From NCBI GenBank assembly GCA_965658965.1, contig CBFHVV010000003.1:4828-68827 (forward strand): 64,000 nt of DNA. Reading direction: 5' to 3'. The notes under the pieces were generated by a model. It was not told the origin of the DNA, did no database searches, and saw nothing but the letters and a program-made list of their open reading frames with translations. The stretch is from Croceimicrobium sp965658965 (GTDB lineage: Bacteria > Bacteroidota > Bacteroidia > Flavobacteriales > Schleiferiaceae). The translations under genes were made by a program, and so were the position numbers. Of this stretch, positions 51,841-60,088 are shown one piece after another (positions within the stretch are counted from its first letter, which is position 1; every line of letters starts with the position of its first letter).

Positions 51841-53662
51841 TGGATACTAAACTTTTAATTTTCTCTAAAATTTCCTCTGCCATAAAAGGCTGACCCTTCA
51901 CCTTATCTAAGACTTCTGCTGCTACCAAATATCGATCGCGAATTACACGCACCATTTGCCCATTATTTAGCTCAGGTAATAATACTCGCTCGTAGGCAGA
52001 TAGGATTTCACCTAAATCTTCGGGTAGAGGATTAATATAATTAAGATGCAACTGCGCTACGGGTAAGCCTTGTGCTAAAGCTTGCTCCACCGCTACTTGA
52101 ATAGCACCTAAAGTATTTCCCCAGCCAAGCACCAATAAGGGACCACTAGCTGGGCCTTGCACTAAAGTCTGTGAAGGATAATCTTTAGCAATTAGTTTAA
52201 CTTTACGATCGCGGATTCGCACCATTTCTTGGTGATTATCAGCATCGTAACTAACATTACCCGTTTCCATTTCTTTTTCCAAGCCACCCAAGCGATGCTC
52301 TAAACCTGGCGTACCCGGCAAAGCCCAAGCGCGCACGGCTCTCTCATCTCTTTTATAAGGGAGGTAATTCTCAGCTTCTTTAATAAGCGGTGGATTAATT
52401 GTTTTGAGGGATTTGGCTTGCGGGAATTTCCAAGGCTCAGAGCTATTGGCGATATATCCATCTGTAAGCAGGATAACGGGGCTCATGTGCTCTAGAGCAA
52501 TGCGGGCTGCTTCGTAGGCCGCGCTAAAACAATCAGCCGGCGAGTTTGCTGCAATAACAGGAATTGGAGCCTCACCGTTCCGACCGTAAAGGGCTTGCAA
52601 TAAATCGCTTTGTTCTGTTTTAGTTGGCAAACCTGTGCTAGGGCCACCACGCTGAACATTTACAATTACCATGGGAATTTCTAGCATAAAAGCTAAGCCT
52701 ATCCCTTCCGTTTTTAGTGCCATTCCAGGACCAGAAGTGCCCGTTACAGCGAGAGCACCTCCAAAGGATGCCCCAATAGCAGAAGTAACAGCGGCAATCT
52801 CATCTTCCGCTTGAAAGGTTTTTACGCCCCGATTTTTATGAGCCGCTAATTCGTGCAGGATATCAGAAGCTGGCGTTATAGGATAGGAACCATAAAAGAG
52901 TTCTAAGCCACTCTTTTCTGCGGCAGCAATTAAGCCTAAAGCCGTAGCTTGGTTACCAGTAATATTGCGATACTCACCTTTGGCCATTTTTGCTGGGGCC
53001 ACTTTAAAACGGCTAATTGCCTCAATGGTATCTCCGTAATTATAACCCGCATTTAGTGCTCGTAAGTTGGCTTCTAAAACTTCCGGTTTATTCTTAAACT
53101 TAGATTCTAAAAACGCGATAGTTGTTGCTAGGCTTCTACTGTAAAGGAAATAAATAAAGCCCAGTGCAAACATATTACGTGAACGGTCTTTATCGCGACT
53201 GCCAAGGCTTAAGTCTTTTAAGGCCTCTCGATTTAGCTTGGTAATATCGATGGCGTAAACTTGATATTCTTGGGGAATATCCTCAATGGGGGTACTCCCT
53301 TCCGGATAAGCGGCCAAACGAAGGTTTTTCTTATCAAAACCAGCTGAATCTAAAACTAGAACTCCACCAGTCTTTAAATTGGGGAAGTTCTTTTTATAGG
53401 CCGCAGCATTCATTGCCACCAGTACATCTGGGCGGCCACCCGGCGTGTGGATGGTTTCGCTACCGAAATTAATTTGAAATCCCGAAACTCCCGCTACTGT
53501 GCCAATGGGGGCTCTAATTTCTGCGGGGAAATCGGGGAAAGTACTAAGATCGTTTCCCGCCAAAGCGGTGGTATTAGTGAACTGCGAGCCAGCCAATTGA
53601 ATTCCGTCGCCAGAATCGCCAGCAAAATGTATGGTTACTTTAGTTAAAGCTTTGGTATTCAT
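51833..53662 (-). CDS. korA: 2-oxoacid:ferredoxin oxidoreductase subunit alpha (KorA, gamma-alpha fusion)
   Basis: Fused gamma-alpha subunit of 609 residues. The N-terminal gamma-type domain (about 1-190) has FAGDSGDGIQLAGSQ and PDFPAEIRAP, and the pyruvate-ferredoxin-oxidoreductase type alpha domain (about 220-450) has GSYPITPASDILHELA and GTSGPGMALKTEGIGLA. A C-terminal transketolase-like domain follows. This fused form is the Bacteroidota Kor. Together with korB and the nearby NifU and Mrp genes it belongs to an iron-sulfur-related cluster. It overlaps the NifU-like gene by 4 bases. Confidence 0.92.
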   Translation of the reverse strand: MNTKALTKVTIHFAGDSGDGIQLAGSQFTNTTALAGNDLSTFPDFPAEIRAPIGTVAGVSGFQINFGSETIHTPGGRPDVLVAMNAAAYKKNFPNLKTGGVLVLDSAGFDKKNLRLAAYPEGSTPIEDIPQEYQVYAIDITKLNREALKDLSLGSRDKDRSRNMFALGFIYFLYSRSLATTIAFLESKFKNKPEVLEANLRALNAGYNYGDTIEAISRFKVAPAKMAKGEYRNITGNQATALGLIAAAEKSGLELFYGSYPITPASDILHELAAHKNRGVKTFQAEDEIAAVTSAIGASFGGALAVTGTSGPGMALKTEGIGLAFMLEIPMVIVNVQRGGPSTGLPTKTEQSDLLQALYGRNGEAPIPVIAANSPADCFSAAYEAARIALEHMSPVILLTDGYIANSSEPWKFPQAKSLKTINPPLIKEAENYLPYKRDERAVRAWALPGTPGLEHRLGGLEKEMETGNVSYDADNHQEMVRIRDRKVKLIAKDYPSQTLVQGPASGPLLVLGWGNTLGAIQVAVEQALAQGLPVAQLHLNYINPLPEDLGEILSAYERVLLPELNNGQMVRVIRDRYLVAAEVLDKVKGQPFMAEEILEKIKSLVSND

Positions 53663-53913
53663 TCGGGCATCATACTTTCTTCGTAGACCTTGTGGACTTC
53701 AGGACAATGCTTTTTGATAGTCATTTCCACGCCACTTTTTAAGGTCATTTGGTTTACGCTGCAGCCGATGCAAGCACCGTGAAGCTTTACAATTACAGTA
53801 CCCTCAGTATCTAAGTCGACCAGACTGATATCGCCCCCATCCGACTTTAAAAAAGGACGGATTTCTTCAAGAGCAATATTTATGCGTCTCAGTACATCTT
53901 CTTTGTTTTCCAT
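53659..53913 (-). CDS. NifU-type iron-sulfur scaffold/carrier domain protein
   Basis: Protein of 84 residues made only of a NifU C-terminal (Nfu) domain: IRPFLKSDGGDISLVDLD and the cluster-binding CIGC in GACIGCSVNQMTLKSGVE (motif within about 18 residues). Such proteins deliver iron-sulfur clusters to target enzymes. It lies between the Mrp ATPase and KorAB with 3-4 base spacing or overlap, so KorAB is a likely recipient. Confidence 0.9.
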   Translation of the reverse strand: MENKEDVLRRINIALEEIRPFLKSDGGDISLVDLDTEGTVIVKLHGACIGCSVNQMTLKSGVEMTIKKHCPEVHKVYEESMMPE

Positions 53914-53916
53914 AGC

Positions 53917-55053
53917 TTATTTATTTACAGCTGAGCAACCAGCCATGGTAGTGATACGGGTAACTTCGGTTGGCGGCAATTCTTCGTTGCGCTTCATTAA
54001 TTCCGAAACCATATTACGGCTTATCTCTTCAAAATGTTTTTGGGCCGCAGTTCCGTTTTGTAAGGCCGCAGGGCGCCCTACATCACCCGATTCGCGAATA
54101 CTTTGCACCAATGGCAACTCACCTAAAAACGGCACCTGCAATTGGTTGGCCAAGTTTTTAACGCCATTTTCTCCAAAAAGGTAATATTTATTATCGGGCA
54201 ATTCTGGTGGACTAAAGTAAGCCATGTTCTCAACCATCCCTAAAATGGGCACATTGATATTTTCAACCTTAAACATTGCCACTCCTTTGCGCGCATCAGC
54301 CAAAGCTACATTTTGTGGTGTACTGACGATAACCGCTCCAGAAATAGGAACCGCTTGTACGGTGCTTAGATGGATATCACCCGTACCAGGAGGCAAATCG
54401 ATAATCATAAAGTCGAGCTCTCCCCAGTGGGCATCGCGCAATAATTGGTTTAGAGCTTTAGACGCCATAGGGCCACGCCAAACTACGGCCTGATCTGCCT
54501 TGGCGAAAAAACCAATACTGAGTATTTTCACCCCATAACTTTCTACGGGATCCATTTTACTTTTGCCATCTACATTGATAGTTCCCGGTTTGGCATTTTC
54601 AATATCAAACATGGTAGGCATAGACGGACCATAAATATCGGCATCCACTAAACCAACGGAAAAACCCATGTTTTTTAGGCTGATGGCAAGGTTAGCCGCT
54701 ACGGTAGACTTTCCTACTCCTCCTTTTCCAGAGGCAATAGCAATAATATTTTTCACCCCCGGCAGCGCCTCCCCTCTAATTAGATTGGCGCGCTCCTCTG
54801 CCGCTTTAGGCACTTCAATTTTTACTTCTACCTTTAACTTCTTATCTATCTTTTCGTGAATTACCTTAAGGATATCCACCTCTAATTTCTTTTTAACGTG
54901 CAGCGCTGGTGATTCGGAAATCACTTCCACCACTACTTCTTCGCCAAATATTAAAACATTCTTAACGTGGTTGGCATCCACCAAATTGGTACCTCCTTTG
55001 GTTGCCGGGATTTCCTGTAAGGCCGCTAGAACATCTTTTTTAGTAAAACTCAT
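53917..55053 (-). CDS. Mrp/NBP35-family ATPase with DUF59 domain
   Basis: Iron-sulfur carrier ATPase of 378 residues: an N-terminal DUF59/MIP18 domain (about 1-85) and a SIMIBI P-loop domain with the deviant Walker A SGKGGVGKS (108-116) and DIYGPSMPTMF switch. In characterised ApbC/Nbp35 proteins a CxxC near the middle bridges a cluster between subunits; here the corresponding stretch reads ENMAYFSPPELPDNKYY with no Cys pair, and the only late Cys is in the C-terminal AGCSAVNK. It may bind a cluster differently. First gene of the Mrp-NifU-KorAB transcript. Confidence 0.9.
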   Translation of the reverse strand: MSFTKKDVLAALQEIPATKGGTNLVDANHVKNVLIFGEEVVVEVISESPALHVKKKLEVDILKVIHEKIDKKLKVEVKIEVPKAAEERANLIRGEALPGVKNIIAIASGKGGVGKSTVAANLAISLKNMGFSVGLVDADIYGPSMPTMFDIENAKPGTINVDGKSKMDPVESYGVKILSIGFFAKADQAVVWRGPMASKALNQLLRDAHWGELDFMIIDLPPGTGDIHLSTVQAVPISGAVIVSTPQNVALADARKGVAMFKVENINVPILGMVENMAYFSPPELPDNKYYLFGENGVKNLANQLQVPFLGELPLVQSIRESGDVGRPAALQNGTAAQKHFEEISRNMVSELMKRNEELPPTEVTRITTMAGCSAVNK

Positions 55054-55071
55054 TATCGTCTAAGATTTATG

Positions 55072-55079
55072 CAAAAATA
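55072..55079 (-). promoter_or_regulatory. -7 promoter element TATTTTTG for the Mrp-NifU-Kor operon
   Basis: Exact TAnnTTTG match 18 bases upstream of the ATG; a TTTG at 55095-55098 lies 15 bases further upstream, slightly closer than the usual -33 spacing. Confidence 0.6.
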
Positions 55080-55157
55080 GTGTAAGAATTTACGCAAACG
55101 AAGGATTATCCGCTTTAGACTAAGCAGCGATAAACAGACCCTATAATTGACCTTTAA

Positions 55158-56540
55158 TTAACCGAAAAGGTGCTGAAAAACCTCTTCTACTTTTCCACAA
55201 GAAATAAGCTTGATAGCAAATTTTGCCTTGCCTAGTTTACTGTGGCTGCTTATTACAATTTCGTCGTAGCCCATTTTTTGCGCTTCACTAATGCGTTGTT
55301 CAATACGCGCCACGGGGCGTAACTCACCGCTAAGGCCCACTTCTGCGGCAAAGCATAGTTTAGGCGACAAAGCAATGTCCTCATTACTAGATAAAATCGC
55401 TGCCACAACAGCCAAGTCTATCGCTGGATCATCTACCCGAATACCGCCTGTAATATTTAAAAACACATCTTTAGTTCCTAAGCGAAAGCCGCTGCGTTTT
55501 TCTAAAACGGCTAAAAGCATATTTAAGCGGCGTGCGTCGTAACCGGTTGTACTGCGCTGCGGAGTTCCGTAAACCGCTGTACTGCAAAGGGCCTGCACTT
55601 CTACCAACATGGGGCGAATGCCTTCTAAAGTAGCGGCAATAGCATTGCCACTTAAATCGCTATCCCTTTCCGAAACCAGTATTTCGGAGGGATTAGCCAC
55701 TGGGCGCATACCTTCACCGTTCATTTCGTAGATACCAATCTCGTGAGTAGCCCCAAAACGATTTTTATGAGAGCGTAAAAGTCGATATACATGCTGCCGA
55801 TCCCCTTCAAATTGAAGAACGGTATCTACCATGTGCTCTAACAATTTCGGCCCTGCTAATTGGCCATCTTTGGTAATATGGCCAATCAGAAAAATAGGGG
55901 TAGAAGTTTCCTTGGCAAATTGTATTAATTCGGCCGAGCACTGGCGGATTTGTGACACTGATCCCGGTGCGGAATCGATCACCTGCGAATGCAAGGTCTG
56001 AATAGAGTCCAGTACAATCAACTGAGGCTCATTATCGCTTATTGCTTTAAATATCTCTTGCGTGTTTGTGGCGGTAAGGAGATAGCACTCCTCATTTTTT
56101 ATACCAATTCGCTGGGCGCGCATCTGCACCTGCTCTTCACTTTCCTCTCCACTTACGTAGAGGCACTTCTTCGCTATGTTTAGAGCCGTTTGCAACATTA
56201 AGGTAGACTTCCCTATGCCTGGCTCACCGCCAATTAGCACAACAGAACCTGCTACTATTCCTCCACCTAAAACACGGTCGAACTCTTCATCATTAGTACT
56301 TAACCTTGGTTTTTGAACAATCTCTGTATCGCGGATTGAGCGCACCTTAACTTTACTGCTACCAGTGCCTACTGCAGTACCCGCCGAAGCTTGCCAAGCT
56401 GGTGCCTTAGAGGGCGCCTGAATTAGCTCCTCTACTATGGTATTCCATTCGCCACAGCGCGAGCACTGGCCCATCCATTTGCTATGCTCGGCACCGCAAC
56501 TTTGACAAAAATGAGATGTTTTAGCTTTAGTCTTAGCCAT
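55158..56540 (-). CDS. radA: DNA repair protein RadA
   Basis: Branch-migration helicase of recombination, 460 residues. A four-cysteine zinc finger (CQSCGAEHSKWMGQCSRC, residues 12-29), a RecA-like core with Walker A GGEPGIGKST (about 104-113) and Walker B LIVLDSIQTL, the RadA-specific KNRFG motif, and a C-terminal Lon-like domain with an inactive catalytic site. The start ATG overlaps the stop of the small upstream gene by one base (TAATG), so translation is probably coupled. Confidence 0.96.
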   Translation of the reverse strand: MAKTKAKTSHFCQSCGAEHSKWMGQCSRCGEWNTIVEELIQAPSKAPAWQASAGTAVGTGSSKVKVRSIRDTEIVQKPRLSTNDEEFDRVLGGGIVAGSVVLIGGEPGIGKSTLMLQTALNIAKKCLYVSGEESEEQVQMRAQRIGIKNEECYLLTATNTQEIFKAISDNEPQLIVLDSIQTLHSQVIDSAPGSVSQIRQCSAELIQFAKETSTPIFLIGHITKDGQLAGPKLLEHMVDTVLQFEGDRQHVYRLLRSHKNRFGATHEIGIYEMNGEGMRPVANPSEILVSERDSDLSGNAIAATLEGIRPMLVEVQALCSTAVYGTPQRSTTGYDARRLNMLLAVLEKRSGFRLGTKDVFLNITGGIRVDDPAIDLAVVAAILSSNEDIALSPKLCFAAEVGLSGELRPVARIEQRISEAQKMGYDEIVISSHSKLGKAKFAIKLISCGKVEEVFQHLFG

Positions 56541-56911
56541 TATAGCTCGGCCAAGCGTGCTTTAAAATCAGCTGAAAGGCCTTCCGTACTTAAGCCTTCT
56601 AATGCAAATTTGGCCAGAGGGATTTCCGCCATTAAGCTTTGGGGATCTTCGTAAGAAAGAATACCATCAACCACTTCAAGGTTGGCTATTTCAAAAATTC
56701 GGTTATCGCTAAGGCTAGAAGGAAGCGCGATAATGAGCTTATCTGCAAAGCTTAGGTAATCTAAAAGCTTATGTAAGCTCTCTGCTGTAAGCTGCCAGTC
56801 GGCATAAAACAGAACTAAGCTTTGTTCGCCATAAATATCCCAGGCACTGATTTGATGATTCATCTCAGCTACCGACTTTTTCTTATTGCGTAAAGCTTCT
56901 CTTAGGGTCAT
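56540..56911 (-). CDS. Degenerate nucleotidyltransferase-like hypothetical protein
   Basis: Protein of 123 residues that I compare to the HldE/RfaE2 nucleotidyltransferase fold. The segment SLVLFYADWQLTAESLHKLL occupies the place of the family's VFTNGCFDILHxGH (HxGH lost), FADKLIIALPSS matches the ADxLIVGVNSD strand, and LEVVDGILSYEDP matches the VDxVVxFDEDTP end. The catalytic HxGH and a nucleotide-binding Lys are missing, so it is likely inactive. Between radA and the flippase-like gene, all overlapping by 1-4 bases. This comparison is from memory and needs a search. Confidence 0.5.
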   Translation of the reverse strand: MTLREALRNKKKSVAEMNHQISAWDIYGEQSLVLFYADWQLTAESLHKLLDYLSFADKLIIALPSSLSDNRIFEIANLEVVDGILSYEDPQSLMAEIPLAKFALEGLSTEGLSADFKARLAEL

Positions 56912-57909
56912 AAGGACTTAGATTTTAATTTTTTACGTGCACGATAAATAAAAGGCATAGCAATTAAACCGGCAATTATGGTCATTAAAAACTGACCGCC
57001 ATGCACTAAGGTAGCGAAACTTAAGCCATCTGCTTCAGCGATTCCAAGCACTGAAAGGGCGAGCATCACTAAGTAGTGATAAGAACCAATGCCACCCGGT
57101 GAAGGTACTACCATTCCCATTCCTCCAGCAATCATAACAAAAAGACCGTTTGCTATTCCAATCTCGGCTGTAGCCGGAAGTGCGAAAAGCACCACGTAAA
57201 TCATAAAAAAGTAATTCGCCCAAATGAATAATGTGTGGCCTACAAATGCCCACTTATTTTCTACTTTGGCTAGCGAAGCGAAGCCCTCTTTAAAGCCTTG
57301 CCAGAGATCCCTCACTTTAGAGAAGAAGGGTAAGGCTTGAATTTTTTTCCGCAGTAAAAGGGCTAGGACTATTAAAACTATCAATGCCCCTCCAATTAAT
57401 AATTTGGGAGAGATTCCTGAGCTGGCTTCACTAGGACTTTGGGCAAAAGCTTCGGCGAAAAAATCTGCGAAATTGCTGAATTGTAAGATTACGGTTAGCG
57501 CAATAAGGCTAAGTAGCATGAAGCCATCAATTACTCTTTCCAAAACTACAGTGCCAAATAAACGCTCTAGTGGAATTTCATCGGTACTACGTAAGGAGGT
57601 ACAACGCATTACCTCTCCAGCGCGCGGCACCGCAGCATTGGCAAAATAACCTATTGACACGGCATGAATTGCATTCCAAGTATTCGCTTTTTTACCCAAG
57701 GGCTCTAAAAGCAAATTCCATCGCATACCTCTACTAATAAAAGCCGAAAAGCCCATTAGCATGGAGATAATTACATATTTGTAGTCGGCTTGTTGAAAAG
57801 CCTTCTGCATTTCTGACCACTCCGCCTGACGAAAGGCGAGATAGAGAAAAAGCGCGCCAATACCCGAAAAGAGTAGGTATTTTACTATGTTTTTCAAGCT
57901 CTTGTTCAA
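56908..57909 (-). CDS. Lysylphosphatidylglycerol-synthase-type flippase-like membrane protein
   Basis: Membrane protein of 333 residues with about 8 helices and the UPF0104/LPG_synthase_TM signature: SRGMRWNLLLEPLG near residue 60, the AVSIGYFANAAVPRAGEVMR segment and PSPGGIGSYHYLVML near 260. Relatives flip lipids such as undecaprenyl-linked or polar lipids. The start is TTG at 57907-57909, six bases after the panD stop; no ATG fits. Overlaps the next gene by 4 bases (ATGA). Confidence 0.85.
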   Translation of the reverse strand: MNKSLKNIVKYLLFSGIGALFLYLAFRQAEWSEMQKAFQQADYKYVIISMLMGFSAFISRGMRWNLLLEPLGKKANTWNAIHAVSIGYFANAAVPRAGEVMRCTSLRSTDEIPLERLFGTVVLERVIDGFMLLSLIALTVILQFSNFADFFAEAFAQSPSEASSGISPKLLIGGALIVLIVLALLLRKKIQALPFFSKVRDLWQGFKEGFASLAKVENKWAFVGHTLFIWANYFFMIYVVLFALPATAEIGIANGLFVMIAGGMGMVVPSPGGIGSYHYLVMLALSVLGIAEADGLSFATLVHGGQFLMTIIAGLIAMPFIYRARKKLKSKSL

Positions 57910-57915
57910 GAAGAC

Positions 57916-58266
57916 TTAATTTAAGCTATTAGTATTCTCATTTGGGAAAACAATGGTGGGTTTAAAACTTTTTGCTTCTTCAAATGGCATCTGAGCGTAA
58001 GCGATAATAATTATAATATCTCCAGCTTGCACTTTACGTGCAGCAGGACCATTCATAGTTATCTCACCTGAACCCTTTTTCCCTTTAATCACGTACGTAT
58101 CTAAACGTTCGCCGTTATTAACATTAACAATGGAAACCTTCTCACCAGGAATAAGGTTCGCTGCTTCGAGTAAGGACTCATCTATAGTAATGCTTCCGAT
58201 GTAGTTTAAATCAGCACCGGTAATCTTAACACGGTGGATTTTAGATTTTAATACCTCTATTAACAT
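57916..58266 (-). CDS. panD: Aspartate 1-decarboxylase (pyruvoyl-dependent)
   Basis: Makes beta-alanine for pantothenate synthesis. The proenzyme of 116 residues self-cleaves at Gly24-Ser25, visible in YIGSITID; Ser25 becomes the pyruvoyl group. Other conserved parts are GERLDTYVIKG and MNGPAARKVQAGDIIIIIAY. Encoded 50 bases downstream of panC but with its own promoter element only five bases upstream of the start, so it can be transcribed separately, possibly without a leader. Confidence 0.96.
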   Translation of the reverse strand: MLIEVLKSKIHRVKITGADLNYIGSITIDESLLEAANLIPGEKVSIVNVNNGERLDTYVIKGKKGSGEITMNGPAARKVQAGDIIIIIAYAQMPFEEAKSFKPTIVFPNENTNSLN

Positions 58267-58270
58267 GGGG

Positions 58271-58278
58271 CAAAAGTA
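58271..58278 (-). promoter_or_regulatory. -7 promoter element TACTTTTG for panD
   Basis: Exact TAnnTTTG match whose last base is five positions before the panD ATG. The expected transcription start would be at or next to the A of ATG. Confidence 0.5.
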
Positions 58279-58316
58279 ATTGAAAGGATTAAAAAAACGT
58301 CCTTCTTTCAGTCGGC

Positions 58317-59159
58317 TTAACTAATCTTTAAATTATCAATTAAGCGTACTCCTTCCGAGAGAGCAGCAATATAGATGCGAATACTTTTTGCGTCCTTCCA
58401 GTCTTTGATTTTATGCATATCGGCATCGTCTGCAAAGTCGATATACTCAAGTTCTAAAGGTGACTTTGCAAAACGCTCGATAATCGCCTGCTTTAAAGTA
58501 TCGGGACGAAATTCTCGATAATTATCTTTCGCCCAACGCATTGTTTCGTAGATGATTTTCGACTGATCTAGCGCCTTGGGGGATAAGCGAAAATTCCTGC
58601 TACTCATTGCTAAACCAGAAGGATAACGCTGCGTTTTCACGCCGATAATTTCCGAATCGAGCTTGAAAATATCCGCAACGTGTTGAATGATTCGCAATTG
58701 CTGATAATCTTTCTCCCCGAAATAAGCTCGAGTGGGTTTTATCATTTTAAGCAGGCGCTTCACCACCGTGGCCACGCCTTGAAAATGACCCGGACGATAA
58801 TCCCCTTCCATCCCTTGATCTAAACCAATCAGGTCGATACTTTCTGAGCTAACCTCCGTTCCATACATTTCTTCTACCGATGGTAAAAACACCGCGTCCA
58901 CCTTAATTTCGGACAACATAGCCATATCCTGCTCGTCTTTACGGGGATACTTCGCTAAGTCTTCGGGGTTATTAAACTGGGTAGGATTGACAAAGATACT
59001 TACAATAGTATAGTCGTTTTCGCGCTGAGATTGCTGCGCTAAAGCGAGATGCCCCTCGTGTAAGGCGCCCATTGTGGCAACAAAACCGAGGCTTTTTCCA
59101 TCGCTAAAAATACCATTATGAAAAATACTCAGCTCCTGAGCGCTTTTAAACACTTGCAT
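58317..59159 (-). CDS. panC: Pantothenate synthetase
   Basis: ATP-dependent ligase of pantoate and beta-alanine, 280 residues. The HxGH-type motif is in ATMGALHEGHLAL, the pantoate/ATP loop in IFVNPTQFNNPEDL, and the KMSKS-equivalent in LAMSSRNFRLS; FGEKDYQQL is also conserved. Located upstream of panD, the two being successive steps of the pathway. Divergent from the GT5-like gene across about 100 bases. Confidence 0.96.
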   Translation of the reverse strand: MQVFKSAQELSIFHNGIFSDGKSLGFVATMGALHEGHLALAQQSQRENDYTIVSIFVNPTQFNNPEDLAKYPRKDEQDMAMLSEIKVDAVFLPSVEEMYGTEVSSESIDLIGLDQGMEGDYRPGHFQGVATVVKRLLKMIKPTRAYFGEKDYQQLRIIQHVADIFKLDSEIIGVKTQRYPSGLAMSSRNFRLSPKALDQSKIIYETMRWAKDNYREFRPDTLKQAIIERFAKSPLELEYIDFADDADMHKIKDWKDAKSIRIYIAALSEGVRLIDNLKIS

Positions 59160-59197
59160 TTATGGGCTATTCAAGCGGGTAAAGCTATAATTATAAA

Positions 59198-59228
59198 TTG
59201 AGTTATTCATAAAAAAGCTATATTTTTG
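59198..59228 (+). promoter_or_regulatory. Promoter of the GT5-like gene (TTG ... TATTTTTG)
   Basis: Plus-strand TATTTTTG (59221-59228) is an exact -7 match, with TTG at 59198-59200 about 20 bases upstream as a -33 element. The ATG follows 35 bases later. Confidence 0.6.
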
Positions 59229-59263
59229 CAAACCCTAAAGAATATGTAGATTAACAAGGAATA

Positions 59264-60082
59264 ATGGAAAGCAAGCGAATACTTTATGTGAGTCAGGAGA
59301 TCCACCCCTACCTGCCCGAAAACGAAATCTCTAAACCTTCCTTGGAAATCCCAAAGAAAATGAACAGTGGCAGCAATCAAGTGCGCGTATTTATGCCTCG
59401 TTATGGCTTAATTAACGAGCGTCGCCACCAATTGCACGAAGTAATTCGTTTAAGCGGGATTAACATCATTATTAATGATGAAGATCAGCCCCTAATTATA
59501 AAAGTTGCCTCCGTTCCACAAGCGCGAATGCAAGTATATTTTATTGATAACGATGAGTTTTTCAAGCGTAAATCAATATTCTACACCGAAGACGAAGAAT
59601 TTCACGAAGACAATGACAAGCGTGCTTTATTCTTTTGCCGCGGGGTAATTGAAACAGTTAAAAAATTAGGTTGGAGCCCAGATATTATCCATTGTCATGG
59701 TTGGATGGCCAGTTTCCTACCTTTATATATAAAGAAGTTTCACCACGACGATCCGATGTTTTCTCACAGCAAAACTGTTTTATCTGTTTATGGTGCGGTG
59801 GAAGAAAATATGAGCAAGGACTTACCAAAGTATTTGAGCTTCGATGGCCTTAGCGATGAAGAGGCAGGTGCATTCTCTGATGCGAATATTTCTAAAGTTT
59901 ACCGCGCCAATATGGCTTACTGTGACGGAGTTGCACTAAGTGGCAGCAAACTTGCTGAGGAAATGAAAGAATTTGTGAAGGAAAACGTTAGCCATGTGGT
60001 TGACGTAACCGAATCAGAAGAACCACATGTGGAAATCAGGAAACTCTACGAAGACATTAGCGTGGAGGAATCTATTGCCTAA
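59264..60082 (+). CDS. GT5 N-terminal-domain glycogen/starch synthase-like protein
   Basis: Protein of 272 residues aligned only with the first (acceptor) half of GT5 glycogen synthases: ILYVSQEIHPYLPENE, VFMPRYGLINER, IIHCHGWMASFLPLYIK. The C-terminal donor-binding half is absent and the ADP-glucose-binding KxGGL at the N-terminus is replaced by ISKPSLEI, so catalysis is doubtful. A half-size protein in this position (between panC and a DUF4270 gene) is, from memory, widespread in Bacteroidota, so it is not a recent truncation. Role unknown. Six bases upstream of the DUF4270 gene. Confidence 0.8.
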   Translation: MESKRILYVSQEIHPYLPENEISKPSLEIPKKMNSGSNQVRVFMPRYGLINERRHQLHEVIRLSGINIIINDEDQPLIIKVASVPQARMQVYFIDNDEFFKRKSIFYTEDEEFHEDNDKRALFFCRGVIETVKKLGWSPDIIHCHGWMASFLPLYIKKFHHDDPMFSHSKTVLSVYGAVEENMSKDLPKYLSFDGLSDEEAGAFSDANISKVYRANMAYCDGVALSGSKLAEEMKEFVKENVSHVVDVTESEEPHVEIRKLYEDISVEESIA

Positions 60083-60088
60083 GCCTTT

